Shown piece by piece: positions 23,283 through 35,073 of a DNA stretch of 64,000 nucleotides. Location of the stretch: assembly GCF_910592395.1 (NCBI RefSeq), contig NC_088318.1, positions 11,098,349-11,162,348 on the forward strand, given 5' to 3'. A program made the translations under genes and the position numbers. Source of the DNA: Lineus longissimus (Eukaryota > Nemertea > Pilidiophora > Heteronemertea > Lineidae). How positions within the stretch are numbered: the first letter of the stretch is position 1; the number at the start of each line of letters is the position of its first letter. A model generated the notes under the pieces. The model saw only the letters and a program-made list of their open reading frames with translations. It was not told where the DNA came from and made no database searches.

Positions 23283-23718
23283 ATGCTGACGTGAATCCAA
23301 ATCAAGTTACCGCTGCTGCCACCTATGGAGATAAGTTAGCACGTGAATTGTCACAGAGCCAGTGATAATACAAATGCAAGCGAGCGAACCATCCCGGTAT
23401 ATACATGTACTCGGTATTACCTACCGGACTCCGAGTGGTAGGTATAAGGTGTAAGAGTAGCTACGAAGCACGCTACTACTGGTAGTAGTAATACGAATTG
23501 ACACCCCCCCCCCCCCAATTACAGTTTTTATCATTGATTAGCCTCTGGTATACTCACCAGATGTCAGGGCAAATTCGCTAGATCGGCCATGCCCGCTATT
23601 TTATAATTCTCTCGACCATTCAGGGTTCCTCCATCTTGAATACGAACGAAGCGCACGCACGCACACAGCCAATACAAAATGACAGGCTTTAGGGGGTAAT
23701 TTCTGATTAAACGACATC
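23283..23718 (+). promoter_or_regulatory. Upstream region of cysteine-rich gene C
   Basis: Shared with 8,773-9,222 of copy B. It includes a cytosine run near 23,500 and several GTATA motifs. It directly precedes the start codon at 23,719 and so must contain the 5' UTR and probably the promoter. No single TATA box stands out. Confidence 0.4.
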
Positions 23719-25433
23719 ATGTCTTCATGCTGCTGCAGGATGTATCGGTTTGCCGTCCTTGTGCTTATTGTGGCCTATATGAAGACCCAAGTTATATATC
23801 ACGAAGAAAGGGTAAGAGGTTGTTTTTCTGTGGGAATGAAGCCTTCTGTATTGCGAGTATGAATCAGTGAGAACATACAGGTGGATGTATTGAATCAGAA
23901 GTCGCTGACTGTAAGGACCAGGCCCTGTGTATACACCAACGTTGAACACCCTGTGATCCTGGGGACTCAGTAAGCAGGGGCTTTGTCCGTGATCAGTCAG
24001 GGACTTTCTCTCGTCCAGTCCCTCCGGTCGTCCATTAACATTCGCTTTGGTCGGCCACGATTTCGGTTACCCTCTGTGCCATGTAAGATATGGTGTAAGC
24101 TAGCGTTCCCTTAGCTTGGCCCTTGTAACATTGTCAACCTAACTATGCTTTCGCTTCTTGGCTCTGGTAAGGAGGCACTCGTGGCGTCCGATACGTAGTT
24201 TACTTTTTATGTATATTTAGTTAAAAATGTTCTTTTCAGGATGAAGAAGGCTCTGGGAAAGAAGGTACGTGTTGTATATAATATCTACATGTAGTTGTAC
24301 CTTGCTACAGATTGATTCCGCATTGTTTTTCACAATCTTTCCTGACTTTTCAGTATATTGGACACATCCGTGTCTTTCTGCCCGACTCGCACATGGTTTC
24401 TTTACACCTTGCATGACCCGGCCGTATCCCTTTCTGTTCCTTCAGAGAACGAATGCCAGGAAGAAGGTGGTCGATGCCGGAGACCATGGGCATGTCTGAG
24501 GGATGAAAAGCTGCAGATTAACTTCGGACTGTCAGAGGAATGTCATGGGATATCAGTCTGTTGCGTACCGGAAGGTAACAAAGACAACTTTAGCTGAAAT
24601 ACAAAGTTTTAAACATTTTTCGCAAAGTGTCAAACCCCAGTAATTTTATTAACTGCAGGACGGAGTTGATTTGTTGGACGACACTGCATGTATAACAGCA
24701 TGTGATGTAAATTTTAGTGATTTCTGATTCCGATAAACTGGATTAACTCGGATTAACTTATGCATCCAATCAATGGCGATAGCGTAAAGTGATTTGACCA
24801 CGACACGATCTCCCCTGGTATGGTTTCCCTTCATATCATTAACAGCTAAGAACGAATGTGAAGAGGAAGGAGGACAGTGCAAGAGAGCAAAGACTTGTAT
24901 CAGGGACACCCGAGGCAAGATTGATATTGAGCTTTCGCAGGAATGCCCAGGAAGATCGGTGTGCTGCGTCAAGAAGCCTCATACGTAAATGCCCTTTCAA
25001 ACTCATTTGCGTGTTGGAAAAAATCGCAGCGATCAAAACTATGAACCATTCTTTACTGATCTTAATAGGAGCTCACACATGCTCCTCCCAGAGACAGAAC
25101 TTGATCGAAATAAAGAACACTTCGGCCCAAACGAGACCGAATGCATTTAACAGTACAATTAGTGCTAAACACCACAACCAATGTATTTTTAAATGAAATG
25201 TACATACATAGTATTAATTTGTTCCAAATTACAGCTGAGAAAAGCGAGTGCAAGAAAAAGGCGGTGAATGCAAAGGAGCAATGAGGTGTCAATTTCATGA
25301 TGATGCGACAATCAACTACGGTCTTTCAGAAGACTGCCCCGGTGTGAAAGTCTGTTGCGTTGGTGAGTAGGCCTCATATTGAAAAACACACCGTTTTAAC
25401 CTGACTTCTATACAAGTGGTCCCTCACCAGACG

Positions 25434-25877
25434 GAGACAAGACCACAATTGATTTTTTAAGCCTTTTAGCAGTTAAATTGTCAATGTTTGACCGCGACGC
25501 ATCAAAGAACGCGTGGTGCTGTGAATCTGAAATTTAGATTATGTTATTCTGGACAGTCGGGCAAGTAAATGGTGAAAAATAAAATGGTGATTGACCACGG
25601 AAATTTTTTGATAATCGACAAATTAGACAGACTTTGATATTTCCACTCTTTTCAGCCAACTGGCAGAAAAAACTCAAAACACGCCCCCTATTACCCAATT
25701 AGCAAAATTCGAAATAAATTTTTTCATCAAATAATTTCTTTATATCTGTAGACTTGCCACAACAAATATTTTTTCAATACCTCTCCAAATATGTACTTGA
25801 GAGTTAAAAACATGCACTCGTCTAATTGATAGGCCTCGACCCTCCAACCTATGAATATTCATTAGTGGTCTTGTCTC
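25434..25877. mobile_element. 444-bp MITE in intron between domains 3 and 4 of gene C
   Basis: The ends GAGACAAGACCAC and GTGGTCTTGTCTC are perfect inverted repeats. GACG flanks both sides. Copies A and B show the empty site CACCAGACGCGAGATG. No coding capacity. Confidence 0.75.
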
Positions 25878-26432
25878 GACGCGAGATGAGTAAGCGGAAG
25901 GGGACATTGTGGAGATGCCACGATCGCGGTAATACACTGACTCGTTCACAATCCAAAATTGGCTCTTTAGATACCCCTGCCTGAAGGAATGCGTTTTGTT
26001 AAACTACTAGATTGGTTTGGGCAAAATCGGCAAAACGCTAGAGTTAGTGCAGTTTTCTCACGCATGGGATGGAATGGACTGAAGTCAATATAGTTTCCTT
26101 TTTCTGACAGCAAGAAAGAATGCATGTGAGAGGGAATACGGTCGTTGTCGTGGGGCACGAAGTTGTGTGAGAGGTGCCCAAGGCCAGGTCGCCTTAGGAT
26201 TGTCACTGGACTGTCCAGGAAATACAGTTTGTTGCGTCAGTAAGTAGGCCATTCGCCACTTTCCTCAAGCAGAAATCATGTAGGACTTTTGACCAGTCAA
26301 TACCGCCGTGTGCGATCATGGCCGTGCTGTCTGTTTCGAACAAACATGATAGCTCTCTTCTGATTGGTCAATACCTGTCGGGAAGTCCCAAATTGCAGCT
26401 AGAGGAAAGTAGCGAATGCTGACACTCAAATA

Positions 26433-29400
26433 TGACCCGTCTCAGCAAAACCAGGCGCATGTCCAACAGAAGATGAGCCTAAATGACACCAGGAGATAAT
26501 AGAAGAAATTGATGTGCTCATATTTCACAAACGTTAGACAGTAGATAAATGAATAAACAGTCCGTCTCAACCTGCCAAGCTCAGAGCGACAAGCGCCTGG
26601 ACGCAAGGGCCCAACGCGCCGCGTAGCGGCAAAAAATCGAAGCTGGCGAAACATTTATAACGGGTCACCGTCACTTATTATTGGACTTATAGCGCATTTA
26701 CGGGGTTGCAACTATTTTGCTTTATAGTGTCACCAGGAAAGAAAAGCATGCGACCTAACGCCGATCTATTTGTATAAAGTGATAATTGGAAGGTATATAG
26801 TAGGAAATATCAATAAAATAATCATTCCATGTCGTCTTTTGAGGGCATTTTTGATTGTAAAAAATATATGTGTACGTCACCGTAGTCTCTGCAATGATAA
26901 TTTTATCAGAGCAGTCTCGCGCAAGTAGAAGTTCTTTACCTATTAGTTCTTCACTTATTAGTCTCAACGTCTGGCGCAAAGCCAGACGTTTTCCATTACG
27001 ATTTCACTACGATGTTTGACAAGAAGGAGCAGTGCGCGAGATATGCTAATGAGCAGACTTCCCTCGCTTGAGTTTCTGAAGAATGTTCCATATCGCGCTA
27101 AGCTCATCACTACTGATTATGACAGGCGTGCAACGGTAGGTATCTGCTCCCCAACTTCCACCCTAATACGGTACAATAAGTTACCATTTGATGGGAATGG
27201 GACAATGCCCTCACTGTGTATGGAGTCATAGGGATAAGAAGACATTATTCATTAGTGTTGGTACAAGTGATTTTGCCCAAAAAGCATGCGCATTCAAAAA
27301 GCAAAATATGCAAGGTATCACGTAGCCTACATGACCATGACGACGTGCAGAAAGTGCACTGGCCAGTGCATACCCTATGGCTATGTACTAGTAAACATGG
27401 TAAACATGAACAACATCATTATTCATCGGCAGTTCATTTTACTCCGAGCTTTTCCTGAAACATATAGCCATGATGATTAGGCCTACCATGTACCATGACC
27501 AATAACAGCACTAGATCATGTAGATGTCAACAAGTTCACATGAACCGTATAATCCCGCATGGCGCATGTGGGGCATGCGTCTAAACCAAAGCCCCAAAAT
27601 CACTTGTTTTGGTCTATTTCACTTGTGTTTCCCCCGTCTCCCAGTCCATAATACATTTACAGTTCACAATCCCCGATCATGGCCCAACAAAAGGTCATCG
27701 GCTGACTAAAGGAACACAACTGTTCAATGGATTGTGTTGAATGCGATCAAACTACGTCTTTTCAATCGTGGATTGTAAATTTAACCCCATGGGCCTAGGG
27801 AAGGCCCTATAACAATACTTTCGACACAGTTATTATCTCCGCTGCCTCCACCATGTTACACACAGTGCTCACTGCTGATTCTAAAATGCGCCACCTAGTC
27901 AAAACAGGACATATGTTCTTCTAGGAATAGATCTCTTTCCAATATTTCGTCATTCCACTATCGTCATCACCTCATCATACTTTCATTGACATTACAGGCA
28001 CACATCCACAGAGCACTCTTCAAATCATCTACACAGTGGTTATCCAACTAGGATTATAAAGGTAATTTCTTAGCCCCGCACAGTGGGTTTCAGTCTTGAT
28101 AAAGGGGCACTATTGCTAGCAGCTAGGTAGGCAAGATAAAGTTAGACGAAGTAGCCGATAGGGGTCTCTCACCCCTCAAAGTCCGTCACAACTATTCAAG
28201 TTTGTACAAGGAATACATGCAGCGCTGACTCTAACAAGACCCAATGGGAATGTCGCACAGTCATCTGTCAAAAACAAGACCTATGTTGCAGTATGATCTC
28301 TTGCCAATATTTGATAATTGCACTATCGTCATCACCTCATCATACTTCATTGACATTACAGGCACACATTGACATAGACCACTGTTGCAGTCAACGACAC
28401 AGTCGCTATCCAAGTAACATTATAGAGGTAATTATCATTATCATACCTCATTAGCATGTGAACCAATCACGTCGCGTCCTTTGCGATCACGGCAAAGCCT
28501 CATGGAATAATGTCTTTCACCGTTGAATAATTTTTCATATTCCATGCCTACAACTTCAATTTCTTCATATTCCATGGCTAGAAGTTCAATACTAATATAA
28601 TATCCAAGATAAAGTTACAAGAAGTAGTCAATAGGGGTCTCTCACCTCTCACTGTATGTCCACACCATTCACGCTTGTACGAGGAATACATTCAATGCTG
28701 AATCTAACAACACCCAGTGCCCTTACTCTGTATATTAGTCACTGGAAGATGGCCCATTTCACTCCTTGCTTCTACTTCACCTATAGTCTCATTGCAAACG
28801 CCTCACTTCTATGATATCACATTCACTTTCAGCTGTCATGCAACGCAACAACTGTGCTATCTGCCATCGCACATCAACGAAGAAGTGCAGCCGCCCACAT
28901 TCCACCTCACGTCTGTCCGACTAGCTGCAATCCTCGAGGACGCCCCACTGTACCACGATTTCACTACGATCTTTGACAAGAAGGAGCAGTGCGCGAGATA
29001 GGCTAATGAGCAGACTTCCCTCGCTTGAGTTTCGGAAGAATGTTCCATATCGCGCTAAGCTGACCACTGCTGACCATGACAGGCGTGCATTGGACTGGTA
29101 CAGGTTGGAACTGAACATTGAATATGCTGGTGGTGACGCTTTCTGATGAGAAGTTGGTCGTGACTGATGCAGTATCCTTGGACTTGTCCACAGCATCGTT
29201 CAATCATTGCTCTCTGAGCTGCCTTGATTCTGTACTTACCCAAATACTAAGACCAAATGCCTGTTGACTGTGCTTTAAGAGAGACTGGCGCCATGCCTAG
29301 AGATATGACTGACCCCTATTGGCAAATTTGTATGACTTTATCTTGCCTACCTAGCTGCTGCCTATAGTCTCCCTTTAACTGCAGAACACTTCAAAGTCGA

Positions 29401-29762
29401 TAAAATGCCATGTTCCACCTTTTAATGTGTTCAGACCGCCATTTTCAAAATAATCAAGTCAGGACACTGCCTTCTAGTCTCATAATAAATTTTGCTTTCC
29501 TCAATAATAACATTTCTTCTTCTTCAATGCTTTCATCATTCCAAACCTCTCCTCCTCTGACTTTTACAGGGGTACAGTCATGGCAATCAAAACCCAAATA
29601 CTGAAACCAAATGCCTGTTGACTGTGCTTTAAGAGAGACTGGCGCCATGCCTAGTCTCTCTTAAAGCACAGTCAACAGACACCAACCCCCTCAGACTCAG
29701 AAACCACAAACGCCCAACCCTTCCTGCTACCTTAATACTTCTGGATTTGCTGTGACGGGTCA
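26433..29762. mobile_element. 3.33-kb non-autonomous DNA transposon in last intron of gene C
   Basis: The ends are imperfect inverted repeats of about 22 bp: TGACCCGTCTCAGCAAAACC at the left, and the reverse complement of the right end reads TGACCCGTCACAGCAAATCC. CAAAT occurs on both sides (26427-26431 and 29763-29767), while copy B has the uninterrupted site at about 10,572. An internal ACGGGTCA near 26,660 makes a smaller nested palindrome. Several internal segments occur twice: 27,000-27,130 with 28,965-29,095; about 27,955-28,000 with 28,320-28,365; about 28,134-28,175 with 28,607-28,650. Short frames are broken by stops and no transposase is recognised. Confidence 0.75.
29257..29690. repeat. 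Direct and inverted repeat cluster inside the 3.33-kb element
   Basis: GCCTGTTGACTGTGCTTTAA with AGAGAGACTGGCGCCATGCC occurs at about 29,259 and again at about 29,611. The second copy is followed at once by its inverse (AGTCTCTCTTAAAGCACAGT), forming a hairpin centred near 29,648. Confidence 0.75.
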
Positions 29763-29959
29763 CAAATGTCTTCTTCGCGCGCCTATTATCTGTGTTTTAC
29801 TTGCAACTAGAGTTTGCCGTTGAATGGGTTGCATACTCACTGTGATTGGTTTCAACAAACCATTTCTGGGATAAACATTGGTATTTCAACAGAATTAGTG
29901 ATAACAATGTATTCTTAGTAATCTATTATCGTCTACTTGCAGATATGAGACGAGGATAG

Positions 29960-32387
29960 ATCGTGCGGATCTTTGATCGACGCCTGTAGGGTCGGACCGA
30001 CGGGATAGAAGTCAATCAATGCTATTTCATTGTGGTTATACTAAACTAACTTATACCTGAACATTAAACCCCACCCAATCGGCTTGAATTGTGATGTAAA
30101 GGAATCTTTTCGACGTGAAAAAATGAAGCTGATTTTTAAATGGCTTTCACTGTTTTGGGTAAAATGACGTCTAGCAAAACGCGGATCCGTGCTCACGATG
30201 GACCACGGTTTCTCCCCTACAATCGCAATATAGAAATGTTTAAGATGCCAAGATGGCGAAGAACTATTGTCTGAAACGTTGTAGAGGGTTGCATGTCTCA
30301 TTCTATTCTGTAATATTTTGTATAAAATAACAAATTTGCATTCGATGGCATGTCCACAAATTGATTTCGTTTTGTTTGAGATCTTACAATGTACACGTTT
30401 CCATGTGCTCGCCCGCACAGGAAGCTTCAGTGACATACCAAGCTGGCGATTCAGAACAATGTATCTACAAATCTATATTTGTTCGTAGAAAGTCAATTTG
30501 CTGTCATGTTTTCACAATTTCTTGTTCCCACGAGTTGTCCAATGTACAAGTGTTATATGAAAAACTCAATTAAATGTTCATGCAACGTACACTAATTTTG
30601 GTCCTTATGGAAAAATAATTCTTTGTTGAACTGGCCTCTTTCAACTTGGTAATAAATCTGTATCACGACGACCATGAGAAATTTAGAGTAAAAAAATGTT
30701 CCGTACGATTCCAGTCAGGTCGTGTGAATAGGAGTAAAGGCTCCGGCGGGCAGAAAATGCATGCTGCATACCGTCTGCAGACTGGGGGTTTTCTCATGAG
30801 TCAATAGAATCTAAGGTCTGGAATTAGGGGACCATATCAGCAGTTGCTTTCAGCCAACTTCTGTATTAAAATTAAGATCTGGAATTAGGGGACCATCTCA
30901 ACAGTTGCCATGTGATTTTCACACTAAAAAATAAGAGGCCATTTCAGGTATATGCCAAACGGTAGAACAAAGATTATCTAGGCCGTTGTGCAAACAGGCT
31001 TTGCGATACACCACGAGTTGGGGTGTAGGCCACTGTGAACCAAGTGCATCCACTGGCACGCTACATGTATGTGTGACTCGCACGGATTTAGCACGTAGGG
31101 CCTACACGATGCTAATCAGCTAGGATGTATCTTGTGACCAGGACTGTAGTAATAAACATTTGCCTGAAAACATTTTTTATTTGGCCTAACAACACCTGTT
31201 TAGAATGTCAAAGAGGCCGGTATGTTCACTTAACATCAAGAGACAGAGGAGAACTGTCAAGGTGGGTGTTTGATATACAATGGTTTTCTGTTCCCTGGGT
31301 TTCTTCATTCTGTTATCTTTAATTATATTTACCCATGTCATTCAGCACTTTTTATCATGAAATGCTGCCTTTGAAACGAACCCAACCTTGCCGGCCAATC
31401 AACCAGGCGCACGAGGCACAACAGGCCGATACAATATACATGTTCTGTATTAAGTGCATCATCTGTCATGCACACCCAAACAATCTTCCTGCAAGATGAT
31501 TCACAGGTAATTCAAATATAAGAAAACAAACTTTGAAAAAACGTTGGCGCGAAGCAACTACTGATATGGTCCCCTAATTCCAAACCTTAGATTCTATTGA
31601 CTCATGAGAAAACCCCCAGTCTGCAGACGGTATGCAGCATGCATTTTCTGCCCGCCGGTAAAGGCTCGTGACTGTTCGTAAAATGGATTTTGATAAGCAG
31701 ATTCTTCATGATGAATTAGGTGATTACATCACGTCATTTTAAGGTTCATTCTTCATATAAAAATATGGAGAGCAGCATCATGTATGCACCCTGAACTTCT
31801 AGCGGTATTGCCTCCGTTACCTCCGCCCATACTAGACGCGTGATGTAGCAATGTCAATACATTGAGGGTCATGATGCGTGTATGACGCCATAACTAAAAG
31901 TATATGGGCATCCGAACTGTAGCAAGGCAGATCGTGCTCTGAAATCATCCACTAATTGGCAACATGATAGTTGGATCCTTGTGATATCATCTGCAAAACA
32001 ATTTTTTCTGGGGCAAAATCACTGTGTGCGTGACGAAAAATATTAAATCTAATTTTATATCCCAGTGCCTGGCCCCACCCATTTCACTGGTCAATACTTT
32101 TGCATCTAAGCTGTAGACTCCACTGCAGTCCAATTTGTCATCCTGATGGTCTTTCCTCGATGGAAGACAGGGCGAGGCTGGTCCACTGCCTCCAGAGTGT
32201 ACAAAGCGTCACATCGGAGACGGGTAATCAAGAAGCTTTCGACTTGAAACAGATGGTGCTGACATATGCCTAGATGCCGAAAAATCAACATTGTGCCAAG
32301 CAAAGCTTTAAAAGGCGAGATGAGCATTGAAATGCATTATCTATCTCAAGAACTTAGGCGAAGATTCGTAGATTCGATCCGGAGACC
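29960..32387. other. Intergenic region between cysteine-rich gene C and lectin C
   Basis: It aligns with copy A 2,229-3,778 apart from the 914-bp transposon. It includes the TATAAAAATATGG motif near 31,756. No additional gene is recognised. Confidence 0.5.
30744..31657. mobile_element. 914-bp Mutator-like non-autonomous element with ~97-bp inverted ends
   Basis: The left end (30744-30841) and right end (31561-31657) are near-perfect inverted repeats starting CGGCGGGCAGAAAATGCATG. GTAAAGGCTC flanks both sides (30734-30743 and 31658-31667); copies A and B carry it once. Long ends with a 9-10 bp target duplication are typical of Mutator-like elements. No transposase frame is seen. Confidence 0.85.
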
Positions 32388-34398
32388 ATGGCAATGTTAA
32401 TACTTTCTGTTGGTAAGTATAATGCACACAAGGTTTCAGTTCGCCAAGTAGTCCTAGTAAAATCTCAGAGAATTCCTGTTTGTGGGGATTTTGGACTTGT
32501 TATGGCAGGATGGTGGTTCATTGTTCATAGGCATATCTATAACTTCGAAAGAGTGAAATCAATATTTTGTCCACCTTAGTGCAGAAGAGAGAACTGGCTA
32601 CAGTTCGGCAGTATTCAGGGATTTTGGTTGAAAATGATTTCTCAACAATATGGCTATTTCCATGCATAACTTTAGGCTTATGTGAGAATGAAGATCATTA
32701 AACTCAAAATAGAAGTGTTGGGAGTTGAACGAGATATGCTTTAAACTAAAGGTGAAGTGAACTGGTTACAACGTTTTGTCTGAATTTATAGCTGGTTGAA
32801 ATACTATTACTCTGGCAGCTAAACGTCGACCGGAGTAACCTGTTCTCAGCAATTGATTGACGGGAAGAGATAAATTTATTAAAGCAGATGGGACAACCCG
32901 AAAAACTATCATTTTCTTCTCCGAGTGCTCTCGGAACAGCGGGGGCCACGCATGAAAACAGAAAATTTGTGGACTTCCCACCCGCGCGAAGCGACTACCA
33001 TGAAACCAGGCCTTTGATCAGATGTGATCAGGTGTAGTACACCATTGAAATTCTGTCTTTTCAGTTCTGGTTCTTATTGCCCAGTGTCGGCCTGGTAAGT
33101 GAAAGAATCTTATTTACATCAAGAAGATATTTTTTGATCTATAGGCATAAAGGCAACGCTCCTCATGCACGCCCTCAAGTGCTCCGTTAGTTTTTGTTTT
33201 AAATTTGGAAGCAATGTTGATTTGACGATATGTGCATCTGATATTAGATTGTGGTAATTTGACATTGTATTTAAATGTAATCGATTGAAGCTGTTTGTAG
33301 ACGAGTGGGATTTAATCCCAAGAATGGGGTTGTTTGGCAAATTCATAAAAAACCTCAACCTTCCTAAGTTACAGGTTGGCCCGCAAAAATAAAACCTCCT
33401 TGTCTCACTTTTAAGAAACTGTGGACTCCTACACCGACGCATCTAATCCGGAGCACCACTATCTAATCTCTCATATCATGAGGTACCAGAGCGATGCAAA
33501 GACGTGGCAGGCAGCTAAGGAGTTCTGCCCTACAGTCGGCGATGAGTTTGTCCTAATGGATCAATACTGGCCGTGGACTGCCAAGGTCATGTGGGAAGAA
33601 GAAGTGTAAGTACACATGGCTTCAAATCCATATAATCATCGGCGAAGTTCAGAAATTTCCAAAAATCCGTTGAATTCGAGAGTTGATAAAAATGAACTGG
33701 TCCTGCTTCTTACCAGATTTTTCTTGCTTGACAGACCGGTCAGGACTGACTGAGCCGTTTCTTGTGGCCAGCTCAGTCTAACAGCAATGAAACTTACCCC
33801 GCGGAATGTCGAATCGATATGTTTTAAAGGGACAACTTGCACCTTGGATTAACCTGCATGACCAAGAGGATAGTACGTCCAATTGCCACCGTGTACCGCC
33901 ACGTGTTCTATGTCATGAATGCCGATCTAAAATAATCATTTTCGTCAGTGTTGCCAGGCAGTTTTGGTCAAGGTATTTGCATTTCAGGCAGGCCTTTGGT
34001 TACACAATTCAACGATTTTTCAATTATCCTGTTTGGTCCTGGTCCTGCTGGAAACCAGTGTTGAAAAACAACGAATCTCCTGCCCAGGTTGTTCCTTTCA
34101 GATCGGCGGCAAGTGACATTTGATGCATTGATGATGTGATCATAATCAGATTTTGATTAATGCAAAAACCTTTCCTGTGGTCATAGTTTTATCATTAATT
34201 AGGGATTGGATACACCGGCATACTTTTTCTTGTTCTTTCAGACCTGCTGGTGTGGATAAGATTTGGGCCCGCGATGAATGCAACTATTACAAAAGGAATG
34301 ATCAGTCTACCTACCAAGATGAGCTGTGCAATTCCGTTAGACCGTTCGTCTGTGTGAAGACAACCCGTGTTGAAGTGCCTGTTAAAGACTTCAGTTAA
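32388..34398 (+). CDS. Short secreted C-type-lectin-like protein, copy C
   Basis: Exons 32388-32412, 33065-33094, 33416-33605 and 34242-34398 have intact phases and encode 133 residues. The first two exons form the same signal peptide as in copy A. Exon 3 acceptor is AAG. Distinct residues include EHHYLISHIM and MDQYWPW in exon 3, and KIWARDEC and TYQDELC in exon 4; the four CTLD-type cysteines are kept. AATAAA follows the stop. Downstream sequence runs into the kinase gene 676 bases away, the original neighbour relationship also preserved in fragment form at 6,351. Confidence 0.72.
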
Positions 34399-35073
34399 GC
34401 AATAAAAGATGTTTGACTATTTCTGTTGTTGTTACATTATCACTTTCGCCTGAAGAGCGGTAAAGCTTAGAGGAAACCCATCTTGACTAACGAGGTTTTA
34501 GTACAATAGCTGGAAGTAGTTGTTTGGTCTTTGATGAAATTGCAGAACACTGAACAGGCAATCCTTGTTTATATAGAGTTTTTATATGCAGTGGAACCCC
34601 GGTAACACGGCCACTCATGGGACCGAGGTTGAATGGTCACGTTAGTGAAGTTGAAAATCCGGGGACAAAATGCATGATTAGGTTTTCCCGCCAAAATTGT
34701 AGAACTTATTCATTAGGTCAAAATTCTGAAAAATTTTCAAAGCCAAATTTTTTGGGGGCTGATGATGTTTCTTCATGTTGAGCAGAAAAAAAGCAAGTGA
34801 AAAAAATATTTGGACTTAGAATTTGTTCGCCTTTCTGATCATACATCGAATTTGTCTATATTTCAGTTCAGCCAGTTATCGTGAATCAATATCAATATAA
34901 TCGCCATTTATCAAGAATCAGTTGAGTGATAACTATGCACACACCCCTATCATGCAGTCTGGCCTCCTAACCGAATTTAGTTTATGCAGTACAATTGTCT
35001 AGGTCGAGCCGGATAAAGTGACATGTATTGGAAATACAAGTAACATTTGTAGCCGACGGCAGTTAAATTTGAA

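Larger units (their letters stand above)
23719..29959 (+). pseudogene. Cysteine-rich gene C with signal-peptide exon; broken donor and frameshift
   Basis: Exons: 23719-23811 (signal, MSSCCCRMYRFAVLVLIVAY), 24240-24264 linker, 24446-24574 domain 1, 24846-24980 domain 2, 25235-25362 domain 3, 26111-26239 domain 4, 29943-29959 terminal. Two lesions are seen. The donor after domain 2 reads ATACGT where A and B read GTACGT. Domain 3 is 128 nt, not 129, because an A6 run is A5, which shifts the frame. Retaining the domain 2 intron gives KKPHT-stop, so a secreted two-domain protein of about 90 residues is possible. Skipping domains 2 and 3 together would keep frame into domain 4. The last two introns carry a 444-bp MITE and a 3.3-kb element. 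It may be a pseudogene or a shortened functional variant. Confidence 0.7.

Noticed and set aside
27016-29200. Frames inside the 3.3-kb element as a transposase
   Set aside because: All are short, interrupted by stops and lack catalytic motifs.
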